From assembly GCF_963977235.1 (NCBI RefSeq), contig NZ_CAXBOD010000023.1, forward strand, positions 1 to 64,000: a DNA stretch of 64,000 nt, given 5' to 3'. The notes beneath the pieces were generated by a model, which did not search any database, had not been told where the DNA came from, and saw only the letters and a program-made list of their open reading frames with translations. The stretch is from Albimonas sp963977235 (GTDB lineage: Bacteria > Pseudomonadota > Alphaproteobacteria > Rhodobacterales > Rhodobacteraceae). Position numbers and translations under genes: made by a program. This document shows positions 23,321-32,092 of this stretch, in pieces; positions within the stretch are counted from its first letter, which is position 1, and each line of letters starts with the position of its first letter.

Positions 23321-24202
23321 TCACTCCGCCGCGAGGGCCGAGGCGGGGGGCTCGAGCGCGCCCAGCGCGGCGATGACCGGGCGCAGGGCGGTGCGAACGG
23401 CCTCGAAACCGGGGCCGGGGGCGACGCGGGCCTCGTCGAGATAGAGGCCGCGGTCGATCTCGATCTGCACCGCGTGCACGCCGCGGCCGGGGCGGCCGTA
23501 GCGCTGGGTGATGTAGCCGCCCGCAAAGGGCGAGTTGCGCGCCACCGCGAAGCCGGCCTCGCGGAAGGCGGCCTCGACCTGTTCGGTCACCCAGGGGGCG
23601 CAGGAGACGCCGAAGCGGTCGCCCAGGATCACCTCCGGCCGTCGCCCCTTGACCCGCGGCGAGGCGCGCAGGGCGTCCGAGGGCATCGAGTGGCAGTCGA
23701 CCAGGATCGCGTGGCCATGGCGGGCGCGGGCGCTCTCGCACAGGTCCTGCAGGGCGGCGTGGTAGGGGCGCCAGCAGCGGCGCAGGCGGTCCTGCGCCTC
23801 GGCCTGGGTGAGCTTGCCGGTGTAGATCGCCACGCCCTCGGCCACCACGCGCGGGATCACGCCGAGGCCCGCGGCGAGGCGCGGGTTCAGGCCGGCGGGA
23901 CGCACGCCCTGGATCAGGGCGGGGTCCAGCTCCTCCGGGCCGCGGTTCAGGTCGACATAGGCGCGCGGGACCAGCGCGTGGATCAGCGGGGCGCCATGGT
24001 CGGGGGCGGTGTGGAACAACTGCTCGACATGGGCGTCCTCGGACCGGCGCAGGTCGTGGGCGCCAAGGCGCGAGGCCCGCAGCAGGTCCTCGGGGTAGAG
24101 CCGCCCGGAATGGGGCGAGGAGAACACCACGGCCGCGTCCGTTCCGCCCCGGGGGCTTTCGACCCGGAAGCTGTCGGAGATGGAATGGATCTGCGCCGTC
24201 AT
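23321..24202 (-). CDS. N-formylglutamate amidohydrolase family protein
   Basis: Predicted cytoplasmic zinc amidohydrolase releasing glutamate (or another amino acid) from an N-formyl substrate, as in the last step of one histidine-degradation route. The 293-residue product has the family motifs FSSPHSGRLYP near residue 30, LVPRAYVDLNRGPEELDP, ILVDCHSMPSDA and GGYITQRYGRPGRGVHAVQIE. No other hut gene is nearby, so the substrate is uncertain. ATG 24202 directly precedes the conserved region; the longer frame to 24361 is low-complexity. Confidence 0.9.
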   Translation of the reverse strand: MTAQIHSISDSFRVESPRGGTDAAVVFSSPHSGRLYPEDLLRASRLGAHDLRRSEDAHVEQLFHTAPDHGAPLIHALVPRAYVDLNRGPEELDPALIQGVRPAGLNPRLAAGLGVIPRVVAEGVAIYTGKLTQAEAQDRLRRCWRPYHAALQDLCESARARHGHAILVDCHSMPSDALRASPRVKGRRPEVILGDRFGVSCAPWVTEQVEAAFREAGFAVARNSPFAGGYITQRYGRPGRGVHAVQIEIDRGLYLDEARVAPGPGFEAVRTALRPVIAALGALEPPASALAAE

Positions 24203-24454
24203 GCCCCGAGTATAGCGTAGGCCGCGAGCCTGAACAGTCAGCTTCGCGTCACGTGTCGGAGACGCATCCCGACGGGTGGGCGGGAGACGCCCCCCGCCGC
24301 CCCCACGGACGCAGGGCGCGGGCGAAGCCCCCCTCGTTCGCCCCTGGCGGGACGCAGCCAAGCCCGCCCGCAGGGCGCCTGTAGTCCGCTTGTTGAAACA
24401 GTCGGACGCCCGCAGGGACCCACCCCCCCGAACGCAGCCCCCCCGGCCGGGTCG

Positions 24455-25648
24455 TCAGACCGGCGCGGTCGTCGGGTCGTAGCGATAGACCCAGTCGTTG
24501 AGGCCCTGCGCGGTCTCGGGCGCCAGGCGGGCGAAGGCGCCCAGGGCCGCGGCCTTGATCCATTGCTCTGGCGCGACGCGCGCGTGGAAGCGGCGGCCGT
24601 TGCGCGCGGCGGCCTGCTGCAGGCGGGTCGCGCGAGGCTTGCGGGCGCGCTCCCACGCCTCGAGCGCCTGGGTCGGCTCGTAGGCGGTCAGCGCCCGGGC
24701 GAGCACCACCGCGTCCTCCAGCGCCATGCCCGCGCCCTGGGCCAGGAACGGCAGCGTGGGGTGGGCGGCGTCGCCCAGGATCGCCACCCGGCCCCGCGAC
24801 CAGCGGCGCAGGGGGCGGTGGCCGAACAGGCCCCAGCGGTAGGTCTCGGTCAGGGCGGCGAACAGGGTCTCGACCTCCGGATGCCAGCCCGCGAAGCTGG
24901 CGCGCAGGGCGTCGGGGTCGCCGGGCGCGGACCAGCCCTCGGCGGTCCAGCTCTCCTGCTCCTCGACCGCAACGATGTTCATCAGGCGGCCCTCGCGCAG
25001 CGGGTAGGTCACGAGATGCCGGCGCGGGCCCATCCAGACGGTGGTCCGGGGGCTGAGCAGGCCCGCGGGCAGACGCTCGGCCGGGACCAGCCCGCGCCAG
25101 GCGACGTGGCCCGAGAACAGCGGCTTGCCGGGGTTCGCCAGGTCCCCCCGCAGGGCCGAGCGCACCCCGTCCGCCCCGATCACCAGGTCCGCGTCCAGCG
25201 TGCCGGCATCGGTGTAGAGCGAGGCGCCCCCGCGGCGGTCCCCCGCCCGCTCGGCCCGGAGCCCGAGACGGATCTGCGCCCCCTGCGCCCGCGCCGCCCC
25301 CTCGAGCGCACAGAGCAGGTCGGCCCGGTGCAGATGCAGGTAGGGGGCGCCCCAGCGGGTCTCGGCCGCGCGGCCCAGCGCCATGCGATAGACGACCGAG
25401 GCGCTGCGATGCAGGCGCAACTCCACCGCCTCGGGGCGCGCGGCGAGGGCGCGGACGGCCTCGCCCGCCCCGATCCAGTCGAGCGCGCGCACCGCGTTGG
25501 GCGAGAGCTGCAGCCCGGCCCCGACCTCGGTCAGCGCGGGGGCCTGCTCGACCACGGTCACCGAGTGCCCCGCCCGGCCTAGCGCGGCCGCGCAGGCGAG
25601 GCCGGCGACCCCTGCGCCGACCACGACGATATCCAGCCTGCGCACCAT
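24455..25648 (-). CDS. FAD-dependent monooxygenase (salicylate hydroxylase-like)
   Basis: Single-component flavin monooxygenase of the aromatic hydroxylase type. The 397-residue product has the Rossmann motif IVVVGAGVAGLACAAALGRAG at the N-terminus, the DG motif LVIGADGVRSALR near residue 165 and the FAD motif GDAAHPTLPFLAQGAGMALEDA near 290. These fit 3-hydroxybenzoate 6-hydroxylase and salicylate hydroxylase relatives, but the aromatic substrate cannot be read from sequence. It is on the same strand as the genes on either side, with gaps of over 220 bp. Confidence 0.92.
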   Translation of the reverse strand: MVRRLDIVVVGAGVAGLACAAALGRAGHSVTVVEQAPALTEVGAGLQLSPNAVRALDWIGAGEAVRALAARPEAVELRLHRSASVVYRMALGRAAETRWGAPYLHLHRADLLCALEGAARAQGAQIRLGLRAERAGDRRGGASLYTDAGTLDADLVIGADGVRSALRGDLANPGKPLFSGHVAWRGLVPAERLPAGLLSPRTTVWMGPRRHLVTYPLREGRLMNIVAVEEQESWTAEGWSAPGDPDALRASFAGWHPEVETLFAALTETYRWGLFGHRPLRRWSRGRVAILGDAAHPTLPFLAQGAGMALEDAVVLARALTAYEPTQALEAWERARKPRATRLQQAAARNGRRFHARVAPEQWIKAAALGAFARLAPETAQGLNDWVYRYDPTTAPV

Positions 25649-25875
25649 GCGCCGCGCTCCCCCTGCCCGCGTGCTGCGGGCGTCATCCCTTCGGCCGCCC
25701 GGCGGACGGCCTGCCTGTCCCCGGCGCGCCCCCCGCGACCGGATCGCGGCGAGAGGCGCTGCGAGCCCCGCTCCCCCGATCCGGCCGCGGTCCCGAGGGG
25801 CGCGCCGGTCCTCGATGCATGGCCCGGGTCCGCCGCCCCTCGGCGGGCCCCGGCCGTGTCGGCCTGTCGCGCGGC

Positions 25876-26655
25876 TCAGGCGCCGGTGAAGACGGGCTTT
25901 TCCTTCTTCAGGAACGCCTTCACCGCGTCGGCGTTGTCCTGGCTGTTGGCGCAGATGCCCTGCAGCGCGGCCTCGTAGGCGTAGCTGTCGTCAAAGCTGT
26001 GATCGTCGGCCGCCGCCAGCACCGACTTGGCGTAGCGCAGGGTCCGCGGGGCGCCCTGGGCGAGCGTCGCGGCCCACTCCATCGCCGCGGCGCGGGCCTC
26101 GCCCTTGGCCACGACCTTGTTGGCCAGCCCCGCCTCCAGCGCCTCGGCCGCCTTCAGACGTCCGGCCGAGACGATCATCTCGTAGGCGCGCTTCTTGCCG
26201 ATGGCGCGCAGCAGCATCCAGTGGGCGCCGCCGTCGGGGATCAGCCCGATCGCGGCGAAGGCGAGGTAGAGGTAGCTGTCCTCCTCCATCACCGCGAGGT
26301 CGGAGGCCATCACCAGGCTGGCGCCGATGCCCGCGCAGGCGCCCTGGGCGGCCACGATCACCGGCTTGGGCCCCTTGGTGATGGCGTCCATCACGGGCTT
26401 GTACTCGTTCATCAGGCTGGCCTGGGTGTCGCGACCGGGCTTGGCGGCCTTCAGGTCGGCGCCCGCGCAGAAGGCGCGGCCCTCGGCGGCCAGCACGATC
26501 ACCCGCGTCTCGGGGTCGGCATGGGCCTGCTTGAGCGCGGCGGCGAGATCGCGGCGCAGGTGCTCGTCAAAGGCGTTCAGCGCGTCGGGCCGGTTCAGCG
26601 CCACCAGCGACACGGGGCCGGAGCGCTCGAGAAGGACGGTGGAGAAATCGGACAT
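25876..26655 (-). CDS. Enoyl-CoA hydratase/isomerase family protein
   Basis: Crotonase-fold protein of 259 residues, acting on acyl-CoA thioesters. The oxyanion-hole segments are present (FCAGADLKAAK near residue 63, ACAGIGASLVMASDLAV near 108). Neither of the two glutamates of classical enoyl-CoA hydratase is at its usual place: the first position reads Ser in GIGASL, and the second region reads FAAIGLIPDGGA with an Asp. That pattern fits PaaG- or isomerase-like members better than a hydratase. AAGGAAA precedes the ATG. Substrate unknown. Confidence 0.88.
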   Translation of the reverse strand: MSDFSTVLLERSGPVSLVALNRPDALNAFDEHLRRDLAAALKQAHADPETRVIVLAAEGRAFCAGADLKAAKPGRDTQASLMNEYKPVMDAITKGPKPVIVAAQGACAGIGASLVMASDLAVMEEDSYLYLAFAAIGLIPDGGAHWMLLRAIGKKRAYEMIVSAGRLKAAEALEAGLANKVVAKGEARAAAMEWAATLAQGAPRTLRYAKSVLAAADDHSFDDSYAYEAALQGICANSQDNADAVKAFLKKEKPVFTGA

Positions 26656-27001
26656 GGGCGTTTCCTTGATCCGGCCCGGGTGCGGGCCCGGGCTCGCTGG
26701 GGGGCGTTGGGGGAGGGCGCGCCGGCCGCCGAGCGGCGCGGCCGCGGCGCGCGCGAGTCACGCGAGGATACAAGCCGGCCGGCCGGATGAACAATCCCGC
26801 GCGCGGGCGCAATCCCGCGACGCTGCGTCAGCCGGAGGACGGCCCGCCCCGCGCCAGGGTCCCGGCCCGGTCCCGCGCCGCATTCCCCGGCTTCGGCGCC
26901 CAGGCGCCGCGACTCGCCCGCCGGGGGCCGCCGCGCTTGCGCCCGACAGGAGGGCGCGGTCATAACAGCCGCGCGACAGGGCGGCGTCGGGGGAAGCGGA
27001 C
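26656..27001. other. Divergent intergenic region
   Basis: 346 bp between the leftward crotonase gene and the rightward cyclase gene. It should carry both promoters, but it is uniformly GC-rich and I could not identify -35/-10 elements, operators or hairpins. Confidence 0.45.
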
Positions 27002-28489
27002 ATGGCCACGAGCGCCCAAGCGCGCAACGATGCTGGACGCGGCGCCGAGGCGCGCGACGGGGCAAGGCGCGGCGCAGATGCGCGCGACGAGGCCGGGCGC
27101 GGTCCCGGTCTTCGCGAGACCGCAGAGGCCCGCATCGACCGGATCATGGCCCAGGAATCCGCCGCCCGCGCGGTGATCACGGCGCGGGTCGTGTCGATCG
27201 CGCTGGTGGTGCTGGCGCCGCTGGTGATCCTGGTCGCGGGCTGGCCCGACGGGCTGTATCACCTGGCGCTGATGCCGCTGTTTGCAGGCTCGGTGTGGAT
27301 GCAGGCCTGGGCGGGGCGGCGCTGGGGGCCCGCGACCTGGCGGCACTACGCGATCATCGCCTTCAACTACGCGCTGCTGACCTTCACGCTCTATTTCCCC
27401 AACCCGTTCTCGGATCCGCAACTGCCGCCGGCGGCGATGCTGCATTTCGGGAACGCGGGCTACTATTTCATAATGCTGGCGGCGCTGGCCTTCAGCTTCT
27501 CGCCGGGACTGGTGATGTGGGGCGGGGTGTGCGCGGCGCTGTGCGCCTCGCTGGCGCGGCTGTGGATGCTGGCCCAGCCGGGGGTCAGCCTGTCCTCGAC
27601 CGGCGGCGACGCCGCGAGCCGCGCGATGCACAAGGATTTCGAGGCCGCGCTCGAGGATTCCCTGTCGATCTTCCACGTCGACCCCGGCGTCTGGATCCAG
27701 GAGGTCGTGGTCTTCCTGGTGGTGGCCGGGATGCTGGCCCAGGCCGTGCGCCTGTCGCGGCGCACCGCGAGGCGGCAGGCGACGCTCGAGCGGCGGGGCG
27801 CCAACCTCGCGCGCTATCTCCCCGCCGCGCTCGCCGAGCGGATGGCCGAGGCCGACGCCCCCTTCGGCGGCGACCGCCGGGCGGTGGCCGCGATCCTGTT
27901 CACCGACGTGGTGGGCTTCACCGGCTGGGCCGAGGGGCGCGACCCGGCCGAGGTCGCGGGCCTGCTGCGCGAGGTGCACGGCGCCGTCGCCGACCAGGTG
28001 TTCCGCGCCGGCGGCGTGCTGGACAAGTTCATCGGCGACGGCGCGATGGCGAGCTTCGGCCTCGCCCCCCAGGATCCGGCCGCGCCCGACCCCGCCGACC
28101 TCGCCGCCCGGGCGCTGGGCTGCGCCGAGGCGATCCTCTCGGCTGTCGAGGGCCTGAACCGCCGCCGCGCCGCCGCGGGCCAGGACCCGGTGCGCCTGTC
28201 GGTCGGGCTGCACCTCGGCCCGGTGGTGGTGGGCGACGTGGGCGCGGAGGGGCGGATGGAGCTTGCCACCGTCGGCGACGCGGTGAACGTGGCCAGCCGG
28301 ATCGAGGCGTTGACCCGCGTCCTGGGGTGCGCGGCCTGCGCCTCGGGCGCGGTGATCGAGGCGCTGCCCGGCGACGCGCCCCCGCCCGGCTGGCGCTTCG
28401 CCGGCGCCCACATCCTGCCCGGCCGCCGCGAGGCCATGCCGATCTGGGCCCGAAGCCTTCCGAGCGTCGAGCCGTCGGGGGCGGGCTGA
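27002..28489 (+). CDS. Membrane-anchored class III adenylate/guanylate cyclase
   Basis: Predicted cyclase making cAMP (or cGMP) at the cytoplasmic side of the inner membrane. The 495-residue product has a charged repeat N-terminus (about 7-36) and about six hydrophobic segments (about 60-255). The class III catalytic domain runs from about residue 292. Both metal-binding aspartates are present (LFTDVVGFTG near 300 and FIGDGAMASFG near 343), as is the transition-state segment ATVGDAVNVASRIE. All core residues look intact, so it should be active. A later ATG before MAQESAARA is an alternative start without the repeats. Confidence 0.92.
   Translation: MATSAQARNDAGRGAEARDGARRGADARDEAGRGPGLRETAEARIDRIMAQESAARAVITARVVSIALVVLAPLVILVAGWPDGLYHLALMPLFAGSVWMQAWAGRRWGPATWRHYAIIAFNYALLTFTLYFPNPFSDPQLPPAAMLHFGNAGYYFIMLAALAFSFSPGLVMWGGVCAALCASLARLWMLAQPGVSLSSTGGDAASRAMHKDFEAALEDSLSIFHVDPGVWIQEVVVFLVVAGMLAQAVRLSRRTARRQATLERRGANLARYLPAALAERMAEADAPFGGDRRAVAAILFTDVVGFTGWAEGRDPAEVAGLLREVHGAVADQVFRAGGVLDKFIGDGAMASFGLAPQDPAAPDPADLAARALGCAEAILSAVEGLNRRRAAAGQDPVRLSVGLHLGPVVVGDVGAEGRMELATVGDAVNVASRIEALTRVLGCAACASGAVIEALPGDAPPPGWRFAGAHILPGRREAMPIWARSLPSVEPSGAG
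27020..27109 (+). repeat. Three 30-bp imperfect repeats at the cyclase N-terminus
   Basis: Three in-frame 30-bp units encode ARNDAGRGAE, ARDGARRGAD and ARDEAGRGPG. They form a highly charged cytoplasmic leader ahead of the membrane domain. If translation starts at the later ATG they are non-coding. Confidence 0.75.
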
Positions 28490-28726
28490 CCGCCGGCCAT
28501 CAGACCCGGCGACTCCCGGCGCCTGGCAGTCCCCCTGGGTATCGTCGAACCCGATACCGGAGCGATTGCGGACCGACGCGACCTGTGGGCCCGGCGCGGG
28601 ACGGCGTCCGCGCCGCCGCCCGCTCCCGTCCCGCTCCCGTCTCGCTCACGGCATCGCGACTTCGCGAGTCCCCCGGCCTTGCTAGGCTTGCCGCAACCGC
28701 CCTTGGCTTTCGCGCAAGGAGATCGC

Positions 28727-29578
28727 ATGGCCCTGTCCGTTCTCGACGCCCTTTGCCGGGCGCTGCGCCCGCCGAGCCCTCGTTCCGCCGCGCTGGGGCT
28801 GGGGCTGGCGCTGGCCGCCGCGGCCTCGCCGGCGGGGGCCTCGGTCTGCCAGTCGGTGGCCGGGATCCTGCCCGAGGCCCGCTACGTGCGCCTCGCCCAG
28901 GTCGCGCCCGAGGAGGCGGGCGAGGTCACCATCCGCTTTGTCGGCCACTCGACCTACCTGATCGAGACCGGCGGCGGCGTCTCGATCGCCACCGACTTCA
29001 ACGGCTGGGCCGGCCCGGTCGAGGTCCCCACGGTGGTCACCATGAACCACGCCCACGAGACGCACTGGACCGCCAATCCCGATCCGCGCATCCCCCACGT
29101 GTTCCGCGGCTGGCCCGACCCCGGGCAGGAGAAGGCCGAGATCTGGGAGGAGGTCGGCGACGTGCTGGTGCGCAACGTGCCCACCGACATCCGCGGCTGG
29201 GGCGGAGGGCGGGAGCCCAACGGCAACTCGATCTTCATCTATGAGGTCGGCCAGCTGTGCATCGGCCACCTGGGCCACCTGCACCACACGCTCGGCCCCG
29301 ATCACTACGCCGCCATCGGGCGGCTCGACATCGTGATGGCGGCGGTGGACGGCGGCTCGACCCTGAACCTGCCCGACATGATCGCGCTGCTGAAGCGGGT
29401 GCGGGCCTCGGTGGTGCTGCCGATGCACTACTGGGGGTATTCCTCGCTGGACCGGTTCGTTGCGGGGATGTCGGACCAGTTCCGCATCGTGAACGCCGAG
29501 GCCGTGGGCGAGCTGACCCTGACCCCGCGCACCCTGCCCGCAGAGCCCACCGTCTACATCCTGCCGCAGGGCGGCTGA
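28727..29578 (+). CDS. Exported metallo-beta-lactamase-fold protein (UlaG-like)
   Basis: 283-residue protein with an N-terminal signal segment (about 20-40, LGLGLALAAAASPAGAS), so periplasmic. The mature part has the UlaG-like fold: FVGHSTYLIETGGGVSIATD near residue 80, then MNHAHETH, later HLGHLHHTLG and LPMHYWGY. The metal motif is HAHETH, where canonical HxHxDH has Asp at the fifth position, so the second metal site may be altered. ATG 28727 was chosen because AAGGAGAT precedes it. Its end overlaps the convergent GNAT gene by 25 bp. Confidence 0.88.
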   Translation: MALSVLDALCRALRPPSPRSAALGLGLALAAAASPAGASVCQSVAGILPEARYVRLAQVAPEEAGEVTIRFVGHSTYLIETGGGVSIATDFNGWAGPVEVPTVVTMNHAHETHWTANPDPRIPHVFRGWPDPGQEKAEIWEEVGDVLVRNVPTDIRGWGGGREPNGNSIFIYEVGQLCIGHLGHLHHTLGPDHYAAIGRLDIVMAAVDGGSTLNLPDMIALLKRVRASVVLPMHYWGYSSLDRFVAGMSDQFRIVNAEAVGELTLTPRTLPAEPTVYILPQGG

Positions 29579-30093
29579 GGGGCCCGGAGCCGCTTGCGGA
29601 AGGTCAGGCTGGTGGGACGGTCGTAGCCTGGATGCGCCGTGGCGCCGACCTGTGCGAAGCCCATGCGCGCGAAGGCGGCGTGGTTGCCGGTCAGTTCGAC
29701 CCGCGTCTGCAGCTCCAGCGCCGGCAGGCCGCGGGCCAGCGCCAGCGCCTCGGCCGCCGCCATCAGCGCCGCGCCGACGCCCGCGCCCTGCAGGTCCGGG
29801 CGCACCGCCAGCTTGCTGACATAGAGCGCGCCGGGCCGCTCGGCCGCGAACAGGCAGCCGATCAGGCGAGCCTGCGGGCCGTCCTGGGCGCGGGCCAGCA
29901 GCAAGCTCTCGTCGCGCGCCTTCGCCCGCAGCGCCGCGGCGTCCATGCGCGAGAGGGAGGAGGGCGGGTCGATCCGCCCCTCCATGTAGCCGAACGCCGC
30001 CTGCACCAGCGCCAGCAGCCCCTGCCAGTCGTCGAAACCGGCCTCGGCGGGGGCGATGCGCAGGGCGGCGATGGCGTCGGGGGCGGGGGGCAT
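29554..30093 (-). CDS. GNAT-family N-acetyltransferase
   Basis: 179-residue acetyltransferase of the GNAT fold. The acetyl-CoA-binding motif A, VRPDLQGAGVGAALMAAAEA, is near residue 100, preceded by the beta strand YVSKLAV and followed by ELQTRVELTGNHAAFARMGF, typical of the family. The acceptor is unknown. It converges with, and overlaps by 25 bp, the metallo-hydrolase gene. It is divergent from the glyoxalase-like gene 93 bp away. Confidence 0.92.
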   Translation of the reverse strand: MPPAPDAIAALRIAPAEAGFDDWQGLLALVQAAFGYMEGRIDPPSSLSRMDAAALRAKARDESLLLARAQDGPQARLIGCLFAAERPGALYVSKLAVRPDLQGAGVGAALMAAAEALALARGLPALELQTRVELTGNHAAFARMGFAQVGATAHPGYDRPTSLTFRKRLRAPQPPCGRM

Positions 30094-30186
30094 CGGCGAG
30101 CTCCGGTCGGGCGCGGCGGCCCTTGATCCCGGCCGCCGCCCGCGATCCTATGCCGACCGAGCCCAGCCCGGGCAAGGGAGCACGCC

Positions 30187-30831
30187 ATGGCCGCCGAACT
30201 CGATCACCTCGTCGTCGCCTGCCTGTCGCTGGCGCAGGCGCGCCCGACGCTCGAGGCCGCGCTGGGGGCCACCGACCAGGGGGGCGTGCATGTCGGGCGC
30301 GGCACCCACAACGCGCTGTGGGCGCTCGACGGCGGGCCGCTGGGGGCCTGCTACCTCGAACTGATCGCCCCCGATCCCGACCAGAGCCCGCCCGCGAAAG
30401 GCCCGATGCCCTTCGGCCTGCACCGCGAGGACGTGCGCGCGCGCCTGGCGGACGGCCCGCGCCTGCTCGCCTGGGTCGCGCGCTGCAAGGCGGCCGAGCC
30501 CCTGATCGCCGCCTGCCCCCAGGACATGGGCCGCCTGCTGCCCATGCGGCGGGGCGAGCTGCACTGGCGGCTGAGCGTCCCGCCCGACGGGGTGGCGGCC
30601 TGCGGGGGCGTGGTTCCCTCGCTGATCGAGTGGCCGGACGGCGTCTCGCCGGCCTCGGCGATGCCCTCGCGCGGGCTGCGCCTGACCGGCTTCGCCCGCC
30701 GCCCCGATCCCGTCGCGACCGAGGCGCTGGCGGCGCTGGGCCTCGCCGCCGTGCTGCCCGAGGGCGAGACGGGCGGCGCCCCGATGCGCGCCACGATCGA
30801 GGGGCCGGGCGGAACGCTGGTCTTCGACTGA
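30187..30831 (+). CDS. Glyoxalase-like (VOC) domain protein
   Basis: 214-residue cytoplasmic protein of the glyoxalase-like class, starting with the typical LDHLVVACLSLAQARPTLEAALG helix-strand unit and ending with RATIEGPGGTLVFD. Metal ligands cannot be fixed from sequence alone, so it may be an enzyme or a binding protein. AAGGGAG precedes the ATG by 8 nt. Followed by 316 bp without a gene. Confidence 0.82.
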   Translation: MAAELDHLVVACLSLAQARPTLEAALGATDQGGVHVGRGTHNALWALDGGPLGACYLELIAPDPDQSPPAKGPMPFGLHREDVRARLADGPRLLAWVARCKAAEPLIAACPQDMGRLLPMRRGELHWRLSVPPDGVAACGGVVPSLIEWPDGVSPASAMPSRGLRLTGFARRPDPVATEALAALGLAAVLPEGETGGAPMRATIEGPGGTLVFD

Positions 30832-31147
30832 GCCGCACGGAAGGGCGCGCGCTGGCGGCCGGTGTCGGCACGGAATTCGGACCGGTCCATCGGGGGCGCC
30901 TGCGCGCATTCGGATTCCCGAAGGCAGGGATGCGCCCGGGTCGCCCGGCCCGCCCCGAGCCAGGTCAACCGCCCGCCCGTCCCTCGCCCCCCTCGCGGCG
31001 CCGCCCCCGGCCCGCCCCGCGGCGCCCCGCCGGCGGGGGGGCGCGAGGGCCGCGCGCCTCCGCCCTGCGGAGGCCGCCGCGCGTCTTCGCGCGGCCCTGC
31101 GGGCTTGCCCGCAGGCGCGGCCCGGGCCCGCAACAGGCGCGACGCCC
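30832..31147. other. Gene-free stretch between convergent genes
   Basis: 316 bp of GC-rich sequence between the glyoxalase-like and alpha/beta hydrolase genes. It contains a run of Arg/Pro-coding filler on both strands and no clear terminator with a T-run. Confidence 0.45.
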
Positions 31148-31927
31148 TCAGCGGTCGAGGAAAGCGGCCACGGCGGCGGCGAAAGCCTCGGGCTGTTCGG
31201 CGTGCAGCCAGTGACCGGCGCCCGCCAGCGTCTCGACCTCCATCGCCGGAAACAGGGGCCTGGCCGCCGCCAGCCCCGCGTCGTCGGCATAGTCCGAGAC
31301 GCCGCCGCGCAGGAACAGCGTCTCCCCCGGCCAGGTTCCGTCCACCTCCGGGAAGCCGACCATCCCGCTCATGAAATCCCGCAGCGCCGGCAGATTCAGC
31401 TTCCAGCGCAGGCCGTCGGGCCCCGAGGCCAGCGAGTGCAGCAGGAACGCCCGCAGCGAACGTTCGGGGACGGCCTCCGCGATCTGCGGCTCGACCTCGC
31501 TGCGCCGGGTCAGCGCGCCGAGATCCACCGCCATCATCGCCTCGACATAGGCGAGGTTGGAATGCGCGTAGCCCACCGGCGCGATGTCCGCGATCACCAG
31601 CCGCCGCAGCCCCGCCGGGCGCCGCGTCAGCGCCGCGATCATCGCGGCCTTCCCGCCCATCGAGTGGCCCAGCAGGTCCGCTTCCCCCCCGCCATGCAGC
31701 GCCAGCGCCTCGTCCAGATCCTCGGCCATGCCGTCGTAGGACTGGTCGTCGCTCCACGGACTGTCGCCGTGGTTGCGCATGTCGAGCGCGATCACCCGGC
31801 GCCCGTAGGCCAGCCGCTTGGCCACGCCGCCCCAGTTGCGCGCCGAGCCGAACAGCCCGTGCGCGATCACCAGGGGAGGCTTTTGCTCGGCGCCCTCGGG
31901 GGCATGGACGATGGCGTTCAGCCGCAT
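31148..31927 (-). CDS. Alpha/beta hydrolase (YbfF-like esterase)
   Basis: 259-residue cytoplasmic alpha/beta-fold hydrolase. The oxyanion segment is VIAHGLFGSARNWG near residue 20 and the nucleophile serine is in LLGHSMGGKAAM near residue 90. DMRNHGDSPWS is typical of the YbfF group, and the likely catalytic His is in GAGHWLHAE near the end. The acidic residue is not certain. GGAGG precedes the ATG. It is divergent from soxB by 165 bp. Confidence 0.9.
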   Translation of the reverse strand: MRLNAIVHAPEGAEQKPPLVIAHGLFGSARNWGGVAKRLAYGRRVIALDMRNHGDSPWSDDQSYDGMAEDLDEALALHGGGEADLLGHSMGGKAAMIAALTRRPAGLRRLVIADIAPVGYAHSNLAYVEAMMAVDLGALTRRSEVEPQIAEAVPERSLRAFLLHSLASGPDGLRWKLNLPALRDFMSGMVGFPEVDGTWPGETLFLRGGVSDYADDAGLAAARPLFPAMEVETLAGAGHWLHAEQPEAFAAAVAAFLDR

Positions 31928-32092
31928 GGGTCGGTCCTCCGGTTGCCTGGGGCGCGGGCGCTGGGGTCTTCACATGCCCCCTCCGCGCGCCGAGGAAAAG
32001 CCCCGCGGCCGCCTGCCCCCTTTGCGCGCGCGCCGGCCCCGGCCTAACCTCCGCGCCGGCGCCGCCCGCCCGAGAGCTTCGATGAGACCCGC

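Noticed and set aside
28538..28558. GGTATCG/CGATACC hairpin after the cyclase gene
   Set aside because: A 7-bp stem without T-run; too weak to call a terminator or operator.
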